Of a stretch of 64,000 nucleotides of DNA, positions 51,844-61,031 are shown one piece after another (position 1 is the stretch's first letter; each line of letters begins with the position of its first letter). The translations under genes and the position numbers were made by a program. A model generated the notes under the pieces. It was not told the DNA's origin. It saw only the letters and a list, made by a program, of their open reading frames with translations, and did not search any database. The DNA comes from Candidatus Obscuribacter sp. (GTDB taxonomy: Bacteria > Cyanobacteriota > Vampirovibrionia > Obscuribacterales > Obscuribacteraceae): positions 62,001-126,000 of the forward strand of contig JADKDV010000008.1 of NCBI GenBank assembly GCA_016718315.1, given 5' to 3'.

Positions 51844-51910
51844 TTAGCCGAAGGGTTTTTGAAACGAGCTAGCTATGCTCGTTTCAGCCCTTCGGCTAAG
51901 TTTTTCTTTT
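51844..51910 (+). terminator. Very strong long-stem terminator
   Basis: Outer arms TTAGCCGAAGGG (51844-51855) with CCCTTCGGCTAA (51888-51899) and inner arms GAAACGAGC (51861-51869) with GCTCGTTTC (51877-51885), both perfect, then TTTTTCTTTT. Confidence 0.9.
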
Positions 51911-51921
51911 CAATTTTTCTC

Positions 51922-51937
51922 CTACTTCTTATAGTAT
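51922..51937 (+). promoter_or_regulatory. Recurring CTAC-N4-TATARTAT element
   Basis: CTACTTCT-TATAGTAT in the AT-rich convergent gap 51911-51986, directly after the terminator of the third AAG-biased block. It has the same form as the copies at 8961 and 9063. Confidence 0.4.
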
Positions 51938-51986
51938 TACAGCGCAATTGCCTTGAGACTAAATGGCAGTGGACTGGCACTATCCA

Positions 51987-53027
51987 TCAGTTAAATTTGT
52001 CGTTTTTGAGCTGATCCACCAGCTCTCTTATGCCAGGCCAGTTTGGATCGGCAGGATCTATATCGACTACTCGCTCAAGACAGTCATCAGCTTCGCTAAA
52101 ACGCGACTCTATGGCGTACACACGCGAGAGATGCAGCCAGGCATTAATGTAATACGGATTGATCACAACCGCCTGCCGCAGCACTTCTTCGGCGCGTGAT
52201 AGCTCTCCTTTTTTGATCAAAAGCGAGCCCAGATTGCCATAAGGCCACTCAAAGTCGGGATATTGCCTGACCAATTTTTCGAATGTGCGCTTTGCCTCAT
52301 CCTCATCAGCCAGCATCTGGTTGTAGCCCTGGATATTGGCTTGCTCAGCCATGAGCGGCACTGGATGACGCGGGATCTTTGAGCGCAAAAAGCACTGTGC
52401 CTTTTTGCCAATCGGACCATCACCATCTATCTCTATGGCCAGACAAAGCGCATCTCGCGCTTGCTCAGTCCATCCCACCTGCTTGTAGCGCAAAGCCAGC
52501 TCCCAGTACTCGGCAGCTTGCAAGTCTTGAGGTACTTCGCGCGGAGGCGGATCTGGTCTGGTCATTTCGAGCAAAGCTTTTTTGAGTTTGCCCAGATATT
52601 CTTCAGCTTCATCATCTGATAGCCCGATTGATTTGAGCTGTTCTTTCATCGACTGCATCGGGTCTTCGTCATCATCACATTCAGGTGACTCTACGTCTTC
52701 TTCAATACTCTTTTCTGTATTGGCAGGGAACTCCTGTGTCTGTTGCCCATTTGCGTCCAGAGCATCTTCTTCGTCGTTTTGCTCTTTAGACATTTTTTTG
52801 AGCATCTGCATAAGAGCGCTGGCAAATTCGGAGCCAGCTTGACGCCCTTTGATCTCGCCGGCCTCAGCCTCATCCTTATCTGTTTTACTCTGCGCTTTGC
52901 GCAACTCAGATAAAAATGAAAGCGCACGGGTAGCCTGAGAGTGCCGCCCCATAAGGGTATAGAGCGCCACAAGACGCTGATACTCTTGTTGATTCAAACC
53001 TTCTGGCACCTGATCAGGCGGCTTCAC
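51987..53027 (-). CDS. TPR-repeat protein with acidic linker
   Basis: 346 residues from a GTG at 53027 (GGAGT about 10 bases upstream). An N-terminal helical part (1-80), a very acidic, Gln/Glu-rich stretch (about 80-125, ECDDDEDP), then TPR units in the C-terminal 200 residues, e.g. WELALRYKQVGWTEQARDAL and WPYGNLGSLLIKKGELSRAEEVLRQA (in part). No signal peptide, so cytoplasmic. No catalytic motif. It is AAA-preferring DNA, unlike the block it faces. Confidence 0.78.
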   Translation of the reverse strand: MKPPDQVPEGLNQQEYQRLVALYTLMGRHSQATRALSFLSELRKAQSKTDKDEAEAGEIKGRQAGSEFASALMQMLKKMSKEQNDEEDALDANGQQTQEFPANTEKSIEEDVESPECDDDEDPMQSMKEQLKSIGLSDDEAEEYLGKLKKALLEMTRPDPPPREVPQDLQAAEYWELALRYKQVGWTEQARDALCLAIEIDGDGPIGKKAQCFLRSKIPRHPVPLMAEQANIQGYNQMLADEDEAKRTFEKLVRQYPDFEWPYGNLGSLLIKKGELSRAEEVLRQAVVINPYYINAWLHLSRVYAIESRFSEADDCLERVVDIDPADPNWPGIRELVDQLKNDKFN

Positions 53028-53216
53028 TTAGCTGGACTCCATATCACGACTATTTTCATTCTACTCCAGCTTCAAAAAACTGCCAAAGGATCTATTTTGA
53101 CCTCAAAACCGCTCACACATTTCACAAGATTTTTATATCGTCTGCGTAAACTGAGACCATTCAGATTCAAGTGTCCAGCTTACCAGCCAATTTTCTAACG
53201 CAAGTGAGGTCCAGCC

Positions 53217-53777
53217 TTGTCTACAATGCTAATCCATGGATATAGTCAGCACATCGCTCACAAGACTCTGATCTCACAGGATCAAAAAAACCGCATCCAA
53301 GAGCTGTTGAGCCAAATGTTCAACGCCATCACTCCTCGTACAGAGATAGATTCACCAGTCTATGCCTGGTTTCCCGAGGGTGAGAGCACGACCGAAATGG
53401 AAGCTATCAGCATCGACGACAGCGATCCGGCAGATCGGGCTGTGGCTCAAGTAATGGTGGAAGTAAACTCAAATATCGAACTGGAAGCTGCCCCTTCGCT
53501 ATCTGCCGCACCACTGCGCAACTTCAAGAGCATGGTCCGTGAATTAGCAGGCACTTCTGAAGAAGCAGAAATCAATCGCATACCTGTCAAAACTGCCATC
53601 ACTGGCGATATCGTCGCTCTTAAGTGTGACAACAGCATTGCTCGCACAGGACTGGTAATTGCCGATAGCTGCGGACAACTGGTAGTGCACTCAAAAGATG
53701 CCCAGGGCTGGTGCCGCGTGCCATTGCAAATCCATCACAATCGTGGCGAAATCCTTGCCGCCTATCGCGTTAGCTAA
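53217..53777 (+). CDS. Unknown 186-residue protein with NlpC/CHAP-like end
   Basis: TTG 53217 has GAGG seven bases upstream; ATG 53226 is the alternative. The N-terminal half is polar helical. The C-terminal 60 residues (TGDIVALKCDNSIARTGLVIA in part, GQLVVHSKDAQGWCRVPL) have the G-D-I-V ... G-x-V-I-A ... V-V-H-S rhythm of the final strands of NlpC/P60 or CHAP peptidases, but a catalytic Cys/His pair in the proper order cannot be assigned. Convergent with the caspase-like gene. Confidence 0.5.
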   Translation: MSTMLIHGYSQHIAHKTLISQDQKNRIQELLSQMFNAITPRTEIDSPVYAWFPEGESTTEMEAISIDDSDPADRAVAQVMVEVNSNIELEAAPSLSAAPLRNFKSMVRELAGTSEEAEINRIPVKTAITGDIVALKCDNSIARTGLVIADSCGQLVVHSKDAQGWCRVPLQIHHNRGEILAAYRVS

Positions 53778-53812
53778 AGCTCAAGACCGCATTCGACTTT
53801 GCATTTTGTGTG

Positions 53813-55297
53813 TCATTCTGCTTCCAGTGGCAAGGAAGACAGAGCCACATCATCAATGTAATAAATCCCATCTTTTAGCGATAAATCATAGACCCAGACA
53901 CTGTTGACGCCAGTTACTTTAGTCATCCTCACTCGCACACGCTGAGTCAGTCCCTTTTTAGGTAGTACCTTAATATCAGAATCTGGCACTGCGGTGCTCA
54001 AAATACGATGCCTCGAGACGCTCTTTACGTAAGCGATAAAGTCATTTTTGAATTTACTGCGATAGTTTGGACCCAGGTCATCCCAGGCATATTTAAATCG
54101 CTTATCTGCCAAAACTCTTAGGTGATAGCGCAAAAAATCCATTGGACTGGACTCTCGTACCAGGCGCGCCTTATCTATAGTGCCACTGTTTGTCTTTTGC
54201 TCATCCGCATTTGTCCTAAGGTCAATAAAGCTAGTCTTTGGCGCACCAGAGGCACTCACCACACCAGTTGCTGCTGGCACAAAGAGTGGCCTTTGCACTT
54301 GTGTCAATTTTTGACTAACAGGAGCTGCCTGGCTATTCCTGGCACTGGCTATAACACTGGGTTTATTGCTCACAGCATCGGCAATTGTTTCTTGAGGGCT
54401 GTAGTCTTCTTCAACAATCTCTGGTCTGGCCTTGCGCGGCTGACTGGGCACACAGCTGAGTACAAGGTCATTGCCTGACCATTTGCTTGCCTCAAGCACT
54501 GGTGTTTGCATCACACCGCGCTCTTGCACTACTTGTTCGACTACTTTTTCTTTGACTTGCTCAAATACTTTGGTCACCGGTCCATTGTTTTGTTTTTCGA
54601 GTGAGTCAATCAAAGTCTTGGTAAAGACTGAGTTTTGGAAGTTTTTGCCCTCCCAGGAGACTTGATTAGTATCACTTGAGCAAATCACCAGCTGACCTGT
54701 ACCTTGCGCCAGAGCCTGAGCATCAGCATTACCCTGACGGACGATACCTTTGCTCTCACTCCTGGCACCTCCAGCATGACAGGTATCAAGCACCACAAGC
54801 ACACGATCTGAGTGCACGCGGTCCTTGATGATGCTGGCTAGCTGTGACATCGGTATACCAGTGGTAAACAATTTATTGGGATTGGTATCGTGTGCAACGA
54901 TGTAATTGACACCACCGAGATCCAGCTCTGATGAGCTGCCATGACTGGAGATAAAGATAACAACGAGGTCCTGGGGCAATGCGGCATGAGGCAGCCAGCT
55001 ATCGCCCAATACATCGCGGATACGGTCCCTGGTGGCTTTTTCGTCAAGCAAAAGTTTGACGTGGTCTTTGGCAAAATTGCCCTTGGTAATCAGGTAGTTG
55101 TAAAAGTCCTGAGCGTCTTTGGCGGGGTAACGCAAGTCGAGCTTACTATCTGCAAACTTACTAATGCCGACCACTACTGCCCACTTGTCAGTGACCGGAC
55201 GATTAGCATCATCCTGAGCCGCCACACTGAGCCCTGCAGTGAGCGTCAAACTAGTTGTCAGAGCAAATGATAATGCGCGCCAATTTTTTAAAATCAT
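53813..55297 (-). CDS. Exported caspase-like (C14) protein with C-terminal NTF2-like domain
   Basis: 494 residues. Signal peptide (ALSFALTTSLTLTAGLSVAAQ, about 8-28). The p20-like caspase domain carries both catalytic residues: H119 in FISSHGSSSE and C173 in VLDTCHAGG, with the KWAVVVGISKF first strand and LRYPAKDAQDFYNYL helix typical of bacterial metacaspase/orthocaspase types. After a Pro/Gln-rich linker (about 290-385) an NTF2/SnoaL-like domain follows (DFLRYHLRVLADKRFKYAWDDL in part). Such enzymes usually cut after basic residues, and calcium dependence is common. The S41 protease gene is 16 bases upstream on the same strand, so both are probably co-expressed in the envelope. Confidence 0.88.
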   Translation of the reverse strand: MILKNWRALSFALTTSLTLTAGLSVAAQDDANRPVTDKWAVVVGISKFADSKLDLRYPAKDAQDFYNYLITKGNFAKDHVKLLLDEKATRDRIRDVLGDSWLPHAALPQDLVVIFISSHGSSSELDLGGVNYIVAHDTNPNKLFTTGIPMSQLASIIKDRVHSDRVLVVLDTCHAGGARSESKGIVRQGNADAQALAQGTGQLVICSSDTNQVSWEGKNFQNSVFTKTLIDSLEKQNNGPVTKVFEQVKEKVVEQVVQERGVMQTPVLEASKWSGNDLVLSCVPSQPRKARPEIVEEDYSPQETIADAVSNKPSVIASARNSQAAPVSQKLTQVQRPLFVPAATGVVSASGAPKTSFIDLRTNADEQKTNSGTIDKARLVRESSPMDFLRYHLRVLADKRFKYAWDDLGPNYRSKFKNDFIAYVKSVSRHRILSTAVPDSDIKVLPKKGLTQRVRVRMTKVTGVNSVWVYDLSLKDGIYYIDDVALSSLPLEAE

Positions 55298-55313
55298 CCA
55301 GACAAATTCTCAG

Positions 55314-56834
55314 CTAGGGTGCCAGAGGCTGATTATAGGCTGATTGACCAGTTAATGGGGACTTTCCACCAGCGATATTCTGCTTGGCAATTTCAAGCAC
55401 ACGACTCAACTGATTATCACCTTTGCTTCCATATTCCAGGTTTTCGGTAGGCTCAATCACGATAGCTGGCTCAAGCCCCCTTGTTGGGTCCACAACATCG
55501 GGCTTAGCTGGTTTGACTTCGCCTTCAGGCAGACCGCCCTGCTCTATGGCCAGCTGCTGGGCTTTAATTGACTCAGGCAAACGTCCATCGCCCACCCACT
55601 GACCTTTGGGCATGTAATAGCGCCCAGACGTGACCGATAGCGCCATCGACTCGGGCAGAGGGATATGCACCTGGGCCACTCCTTTGCCGTAGCTACGGGT
55701 GCCACAGAGCACAGCTCTGGCGTTGTCGCGCAAGATACCAGCGAGCATCTCAGCGGCGCTGGCTGAGTCTTTATCGATTAGCACATAGACCGGCTTATTA
55801 AGCGTGAGATTAGGCTTGCGTTTGGCATGCATCGATTGCAAATCACGCTGGTCATTAAAAGTAATGATGTTCATATCTTTGGGCGAGAGCGTGTATCTCG
55901 ATGTCTGGCAAGTGCTACGGTCGATGCGGCTTTTGAGTGTGATCAAATCGCCTTTATCAAGAAATAGCGATGCCACAGCCAAACAATAATCAACACTGCC
56001 GCCAGGATTACCGCGCAAATCAAGAATCAGCGCCTTGATGCCAGGCATATCTTTGAGATCCTGCTCTACTCTATCGGGCAATTCCTCAGCAATAAAAGAT
56101 TCGATGCGCTCGTAGCCAACACTGTTATCGAGCACTTTACTCTTGGTGCATGCCACTTTGATCTTTATAGGCACAAGCCCCATCTCAATCACTGCACCTT
56201 TGCGGCGCAGGACAAACTTAACGACCTGGTCCATATGCTTGCGAGTATGCTCGCCAATTTGAGCAGCAGGTATTTTGCTGCAATCCATGCCGTCTACCGA
56301 GAGTATTTCATCTCCGGGCTTGATGCCGGCTTTGCGAGCTGGGCTGTTTTCCATGGTCATGCGCACACGCACAGGCTTTTTGTCAGCCGCCATGACCATG
56401 CCTACACCCGAGTAAAAACCCTTGGCGGCATCATCCTGACGGGCAATCATGCGAGTGTCACAGACCTGTGTAAAAGGGTCGTCGAGAGACTTAAGCATGA
56501 GATTGGAGTATTTGACAGCGTCATCAAGAGTGACGATTTTTGCGTCATAACGATGTTCGTAAGTGTCAAAGTCTTTGAGCTTAGCCTGGTCAAACAATGA
56601 TTCTCTCGTCTCAAGCCAGACCCGGTGATAAAAATCCACCGGCTTAAACCACAACCTAAAGCCTATCTCCTGCCCTATCCGGCTGAATATCTCGCCTGGA
56701 TCATCCACACGTGTGCGCCAAAACTGCCATACATACAGACAGCTAAAGAGCATGCTGAGCACACAAAAGGACAGCGCGATTCGTCTAAATCGCACCTTTT
56801 TGTCCAAAACTGGCAGCTCGTCGTCTTTTATCAA
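55314..56834 (-). CDS. Third S41 C-terminal processing protease with PDZ domain
   Basis: 506 residues from a TTG at 56834. A membrane anchor lies at about 17-39. A PDZ domain runs at about 145-205 (NSPARKAGIKPGDEILSVDG in part), then LDLRGNPGG and the catalytic pair S359 in DSASAAEML and K384 in SYGKGVAQ, with Q388 present. Spacing of 25 between Ser and Lys is canonical. A polar tail of about 70 residues follows (KPAKPDVVDPTRGLEP). It shares an apparent transcript with the caspase-like gene 16 bases downstream, so this protease could process the same envelope substrates or the caspase itself (inference). Confidence 0.92.
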   Translation of the reverse strand: MIKDDELPVLDKKVRFRRIALSFCVLSMLFSCLYVWQFWRTRVDDPGEIFSRIGQEIGFRLWFKPVDFYHRVWLETRESLFDQAKLKDFDTYEHRYDAKIVTLDDAVKYSNLMLKSLDDPFTQVCDTRMIARQDDAAKGFYSGVGMVMAADKKPVRVRMTMENSPARKAGIKPGDEILSVDGMDCSKIPAAQIGEHTRKHMDQVVKFVLRRKGAVIEMGLVPIKIKVACTKSKVLDNSVGYERIESFIAEELPDRVEQDLKDMPGIKALILDLRGNPGGSVDYCLAVASLFLDKGDLITLKSRIDRSTCQTSRYTLSPKDMNIITFNDQRDLQSMHAKRKPNLTLNKPVYVLIDKDSASAAEMLAGILRDNARAVLCGTRSYGKGVAQVHIPLPESMALSVTSGRYYMPKGQWVGDGRLPESIKAQQLAIEQGGLPEGEVKPAKPDVVDPTRGLEPAIVIEPTENLEYGSKGDNQLSRVLEIAKQNIAGGKSPLTGQSAYNQPLAP

Positions 56835-56942
56835 TTTCCAATCACTGGGTCTAATTTATATGCCCGCGCAAACAATAAAGAACCTCAAGAAACGCCAATA
56901 ACAAACGTTTAGTAACTTAGATTGTTAGCATTTAACAACAAC

Positions 56943-57003
56943 TTGGCGAGACTTGCCAAATCTAGCCGGTAAAATCAATTAGCACTGTCTCTATTAACAG
57001 TGC
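56943..57003. promoter_or_regulatory. Two inverted repeats in the divergent copA/S41 promoter region
   Basis: TTGGC (56943-56947) with GCCAA (56955-56959), and GCACTGT (56982-56988) with ACAGTGC (56997-57003). The second ends 18 bases before the copA ATG. They may be operators for a copper-responsive regulator, or RNA hairpins; no known box (CueR, CsoR, CopY) was matched. Confidence 0.35.
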
Positions 57004-57021
57004 AATGGACAAACAAGGCAG

Positions 57022-59481
57022 ATGGTCAGTCAAGACGAAATCAATCAAGCGGCAAGCGCTGGCAGCCCCAGTGGCAGCACTATTCGCCTGTCCATAGGTA
57101 GTATGAGTCCGGTATTTTTTACCGACCCTGTCTGCAAAATGCAGGTAGCTAAAGATACAGCCGCCGACAAACTGACCTACAAGGACAAAAACTATTACTT
57201 TTGCAATGTCCTTTGTGCCGTCAAATTTACCCGAGCACCCCATCTTTATGTCGCCGGTCAAGCCCAGACAGCCGAGAGCGTCACAGCTATGGATTGTGGC
57301 AGCTCAGCTAGCACAGAGGATGAGGGAGCAAGCGGTTATACCTGCCCGATGCACCCTGAAATAGTCACCGACAAACAAATGCCCTGCCCACTATGCGGCA
57401 TGGCGCTCGATCCACTGGAGCCCAAGCTCTCCAGCGAGCCGGATCATGAGTATGTGGACATGCTGCGCCGCTTTAAATTATCGCTAGCTTTTACTGTGCC
57501 TGTGGCTTTTGTTGGCATGCAGGATATGTTTGGCTCGCCGCTTGCATTTTTAGGCAGTCAAAACATTGATTATTTGCTCTTTGTCCTGGCGACTCCGGTG
57601 GTGACCTGGCTGGGTGCGCCATTTTTTGTGCGTTTTGCCGGCTCAATCAAAAGCCGCTCGCCCAATATGTTTACGCTAATAGGCGCTGGTGTGGGCATTG
57701 CCTACCTATACAGTCTGGCTGTAACTTTTGTACCAGGTCTCTTATCCCAACCTGGGGGACACCATGACCACACAGCTACATACTTTGAGCCAGCAGCTGT
57801 AATCACTACTCTTGCCTTACTGGGGCAGGTGCTTGAGCTGAGAGCACGTCAGGCGACCAGCTCGGCATTGCATGCGCTGATCACTCTTACTCCCGCCAGG
57901 GCGCACTTTATCAAACTCGACGAGCAAGAGGTCGATATCGACGCCAGTAAACTAGCCAGCGGAGACAGGCTGAGAGTCAAGCCCGGCGAGAGTATCCCGG
58001 CAGATGGTGTAGTACTAGGCGGCAGTACCACAGTAGACGAATCAATGCTCACTGGTGAGAGCATGCCATCGAATAAAGCCGAAGGTAGCACCATCATCGG
58101 TGGCACCATCAACCAGAGCGGCAGTATCATTATGCGAGTCGGTCAAGTTGGCAAAAACACCATCTTGTCCCAAATCATCAAACTCGTCGCTCAAGCACAG
58201 CGCAGCCGCGCTCCGGTGCAACAAACAGTCGATAAAGTAGCCGCTTATTTTATGCCTCTGGTCCTTTTAGCTAGCATCCTCAGCTTTGCCTACTGGGCTT
58301 TTGCAGCGCCGCAACACGATATCAATCTGGCGCTTTTGAGTGCCATATCTGTCTTGATCATTGCCTGCCCCTGCGCTCTGGGTCTGGCTACACCAATGTC
58401 TATCACCGTAGCCATGGGCAGAGCAGCTCGCCTTGGTATCCTGATCAAGGACGCAGCAACGCTCGATCAGTTGAGCAAAGTTGACACAGTGGTCATAGAT
58501 AAAACTGGTACGCTCACTCGCGGTCAGCTTACATTAGCAAAAATAATTAGCCTGGATGCTGCTTACGGCGATGACAAAGTGCTGCAATTAGCAGCATCAC
58601 TGGAGCAATCCAGCGAGCACCCTCTAGCAAAAGCGATTGTGTCTGCATACAAACTCCAGACAGAGACATCGCAGAGAGCCGATCTGCCGCTTTTACCAAT
58701 AGCCGATTTTTGCAACGAAGCAGGGTCTGGAGTATGCGGCACCATAGAAGGACAAAAGATAAAAGCCGGTAATCTGCGCTATATCACTGGCTCTCGCGAT
58801 GATCTACCAAGTGATTCAAATCTCAAACAAGCCTACAACCAGATATCAGAATCAGGCTACACACCAGTGGTAGTGGCACTGCAAGACAAAGCAATTGCTG
58901 TACTGGGACTGGGAGACACACTAAAGCCAACATCCACAGATGCCGTAAGTCACCTCAAAGCTCAGGGTCTTGAGATACACCTGCTCACTGGTGATGATCA
59001 GCAAATCGCTCGCGGTATTGCGCAATCAGCCGGTATAGCCACAGTCAGAGCCAATGTCACACCGGCTCAAAAACACTCATACATAGAGTCCCTCATAGAA
59101 AGCGGCAAAATCGTCGCCATGGTGGGCGATGGTATCAATGACGCTCCCGCCCTGGCCAGAGCACAAGTGGGCATTGCCATGGGCACAGGCACCAATATCG
59201 CCATGGAAGCAGCAGGAATAGTCATCCTCTCAGGCGACTTGCATGGTATCTCCACAGCCCGCGCCTTGAGCCTAGCCATGCGCCAAAACATCAAACAAAA
59301 TCTCACCCTTGCCTTTGGCTACAACATACTGGCTATACCAATTGCCGCTGGTTTGCTTTATCCTTGGACTGGCATGTTACTGAGCCCAATGCTGGCCAGT
59401 CTGGCTATGGCCTTGAGCTCAGTATCGGTAATTGGCAACGCACTCAGACTCAATGGCAGCAATTTAAAAGCACACAGTTAG
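57022..59481 (+). CDS. copA: Copper-translocating P1B-type ATPase with YHS and heavy-metal-binding domains
   Basis: 819 residues from ATG 57022 (AAGG upstream). N-terminus: a YHS domain (about 36-70, TDPVCKMQVAKD), then the zinc-ribbon-like metal-binding domain YTCPMHPEI...CPLCGMAL (about 108-135) instead of the usual CxxC HMA domains. The ATPase core is complete: CPC ion motif C449-P-C451, phosphorylation site D493 in DKTGT, HP motif SSEHPLAKAI, and GDGINDAP hinge. The last helices (MLASLAMALSSVSVIGNALRLN in part) fit Cu+/Ag+ exporters. It pumps monovalent copper out of the cytoplasm. Divergent from the S41 gene with palindromes between. Confidence 0.94.
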   Translation: MVSQDEINQAASAGSPSGSTIRLSIGSMSPVFFTDPVCKMQVAKDTAADKLTYKDKNYYFCNVLCAVKFTRAPHLYVAGQAQTAESVTAMDCGSSASTEDEGASGYTCPMHPEIVTDKQMPCPLCGMALDPLEPKLSSEPDHEYVDMLRRFKLSLAFTVPVAFVGMQDMFGSPLAFLGSQNIDYLLFVLATPVVTWLGAPFFVRFAGSIKSRSPNMFTLIGAGVGIAYLYSLAVTFVPGLLSQPGGHHDHTATYFEPAAVITTLALLGQVLELRARQATSSALHALITLTPARAHFIKLDEQEVDIDASKLASGDRLRVKPGESIPADGVVLGGSTTVDESMLTGESMPSNKAEGSTIIGGTINQSGSIIMRVGQVGKNTILSQIIKLVAQAQRSRAPVQQTVDKVAAYFMPLVLLASILSFAYWAFAAPQHDINLALLSAISVLIIACPCALGLATPMSITVAMGRAARLGILIKDAATLDQLSKVDTVVIDKTGTLTRGQLTLAKIISLDAAYGDDKVLQLAASLEQSSEHPLAKAIVSAYKLQTETSQRADLPLLPIADFCNEAGSGVCGTIEGQKIKAGNLRYITGSRDDLPSDSNLKQAYNQISESGYTPVVVALQDKAIAVLGLGDTLKPTSTDAVSHLKAQGLEIHLLTGDDQQIARGIAQSAGIATVRANVTPAQKHSYIESLIESGKIVAMVGDGINDAPALARAQVGIAMGTGTNIAMEAAGIVILSGDLHGISTARALSLAMRQNIKQNLTLAFGYNILAIPIAAGLLYPWTGMLLSPMLASLAMALSSVSVIGNALRLNGSNLKAHS

Positions 59482-59516
59482 GTTTGGCCGCAACGCCTTT
59501 AGACAGAGGATAAGCA

Positions 59517-60248
59517 GTGATAAAGCACAATAGATTTGTTGAGAGAGCGGCACTGTTAATTGCCTGTTGCACAGTCATCTATGGCTTTAGCACTGCCTCA
59601 CCGGTCCTGGCACAGGCCACTACCCCTGAGCAAATTGCTGAGCAAAGTAAGGCTGTAATAAGCAAGATCACAAAGATGATCAAAGCCAATCCTGATGATG
59701 CCGATTTGTATTACATGCGGGCAGCAGCCAAAGTAATGGGCGAGGACTATGCCGGCGCCCTGCCAGATCTGGCCAAAGCGCGCGACAAAGGCACAAAAAA
59801 GTACGAATACGAAGTCTACGAATTACTCGGCATGTGTCATACCATGCTAAAAGACTACGACGAAGCACTGGTTTGCTATGACCGTGCCCTGTCACTTAAG
59901 CCATCGCAAGCTGTGAGCTATAGCAACCGCGGCAGTGCTTATGGCAAGCTCAACCGTTTTAGAGAAGCTATTGGTGACTTTAACACCGCCATAAAACTGG
60001 ACTCAAGCATGGGCGACCCCTACGAAGGCATCGGCGAATGTTATTGCAAAGGCGGTCAATATGCCTATGCCATCACGTATTTAAGCAAAGCCATTAGCAG
60101 AGACCGCGAAAATTTTGAGTCATACTATTACCGCGGCTGCGCCTATCAAAAGCTAGGACAGGCGCAAGCTGCCGCCAAAGATTTTGCCGAGGCCAAACGT
60201 CTGGGCTATGAGCCAGGCAAGCCATATTTCCATGGCGCAAAAGAGTAA
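59517..60248 (+). CDS. Exported TPR protein, first of a tandem pair
   Basis: 243 residues from GTG 59517 (AGAGGA upstream). Signal peptide (about 12-31, LIACCTVIYGFSTASPVLAQ). Then five TPR-like units: DADLYYMRAAAKVMGEDYAGAL, YELLGMCHTMLKDYDEALVCY, YSNRGSAYGKLNRFREAIGD, PYEGIGECYCKGGQYAYAITY and SYYYRGCAYQKLGQAQAAAKDF (each in part). The C-terminus AEAKRLGYEPGKPYFH is shared almost exactly with the next gene, showing a tandem duplication. Extracytoplasmic binding role inferred from the repeats. Confidence 0.82.
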   Translation: MIKHNRFVERAALLIACCTVIYGFSTASPVLAQATTPEQIAEQSKAVISKITKMIKANPDDADLYYMRAAAKVMGEDYAGALPDLAKARDKGTKKYEYEVYELLGMCHTMLKDYDEALVCYDRALSLKPSQAVSYSNRGSAYGKLNRFREAIGDFNTAIKLDSSMGDPYEGIGECYCKGGQYAYAITYLSKAISRDRENFESYYYRGCAYQKLGQAQAAAKDFAEAKRLGYEPGKPYFHGAKE

Positions 60249-60272
60249 AAGGAAGAGGCAGCAAAATACAGC

Positions 60273-60985
60273 ATGTTCTCACAGAATCAATTCGCAAAAG
60301 TTTCTCTTGTATCAATTGCAATCAGCACAATATTGATTGGGTCTGGACCTTGTACTGCCGTGTGCGCCCAATCAAAAGCAAAGTTGCTGCAGGATCTAGG
60401 GGACATCGGTCCCACTATCAATCAAAAGATAAAGGACGATCCTAACAATTCAGGACTTTACTTCGCGCGCGGTTCGCTCAAAATGCTAAAGGACGACTAT
60501 CAAAGCGCAATCAATGACTTCATAAAAGCTCGCGATCTGGGCGAAGTTGGTCAGGTTCATGATTACTTGGGTATTTGCTACACAAGATTGAAGGACTATA
60601 ATTCAGCCTCAATTCATACAATACCGCGCTATCAATTACGCCAAATTCAGCACCATTATTAAACAATCGTGGCTGCACCTTCCTTAAACTCAACCGTATA
60701 AAGGAAGCATTCACGGATTGCAGCGCCGCCTTAAAGCTTGACTCTACTTTGAGCGATGCCTATTCCAACCTCGGTGAGTGCTATATGAGAAGTGGGCAGT
60801 ACGCCTACGCGCTTCAATACTTCGACAAAGGAATATCCAGAGATCCAAAAAACTTTGAAGCTATTTACCTACGCGGCACAATCTATCAAAAACTTGGTAA
60901 AGCGCAAGCTGCCGCTAAGGACTTTGCCGAAGCAAAACGACTTGGCTATGAACCAGGCAAGACTTATTTTCATGAAATATTTTAA
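60273..60985 (+). pseudogene. Second exported TPR protein, single-base deletion
   Basis: ATG 60273 opens a signal peptide (SIAISTILIGSGPCTAVCAQ) and TPR units collinear with the preceding gene (LYFARGSLKMLKDDYQSAIND in part). At about 60617-60620 the frame breaks. Restoring one T in CATACAATACC gives SIHYNTALSITPNSAPLLNN and then continues in the other frame through LGECYMRSGQYAYALQYF to AEAKRLGYEPGKTYFHEIF (60985). The rest is intact, so it is a fresh lesion or a sequencing error. Confidence 0.82.
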
Positions 60986-61031
60986 GTCCCAAACCTGCCA
61001 TACTGCCAGCATCACATAAAGGCAAAAGCCA

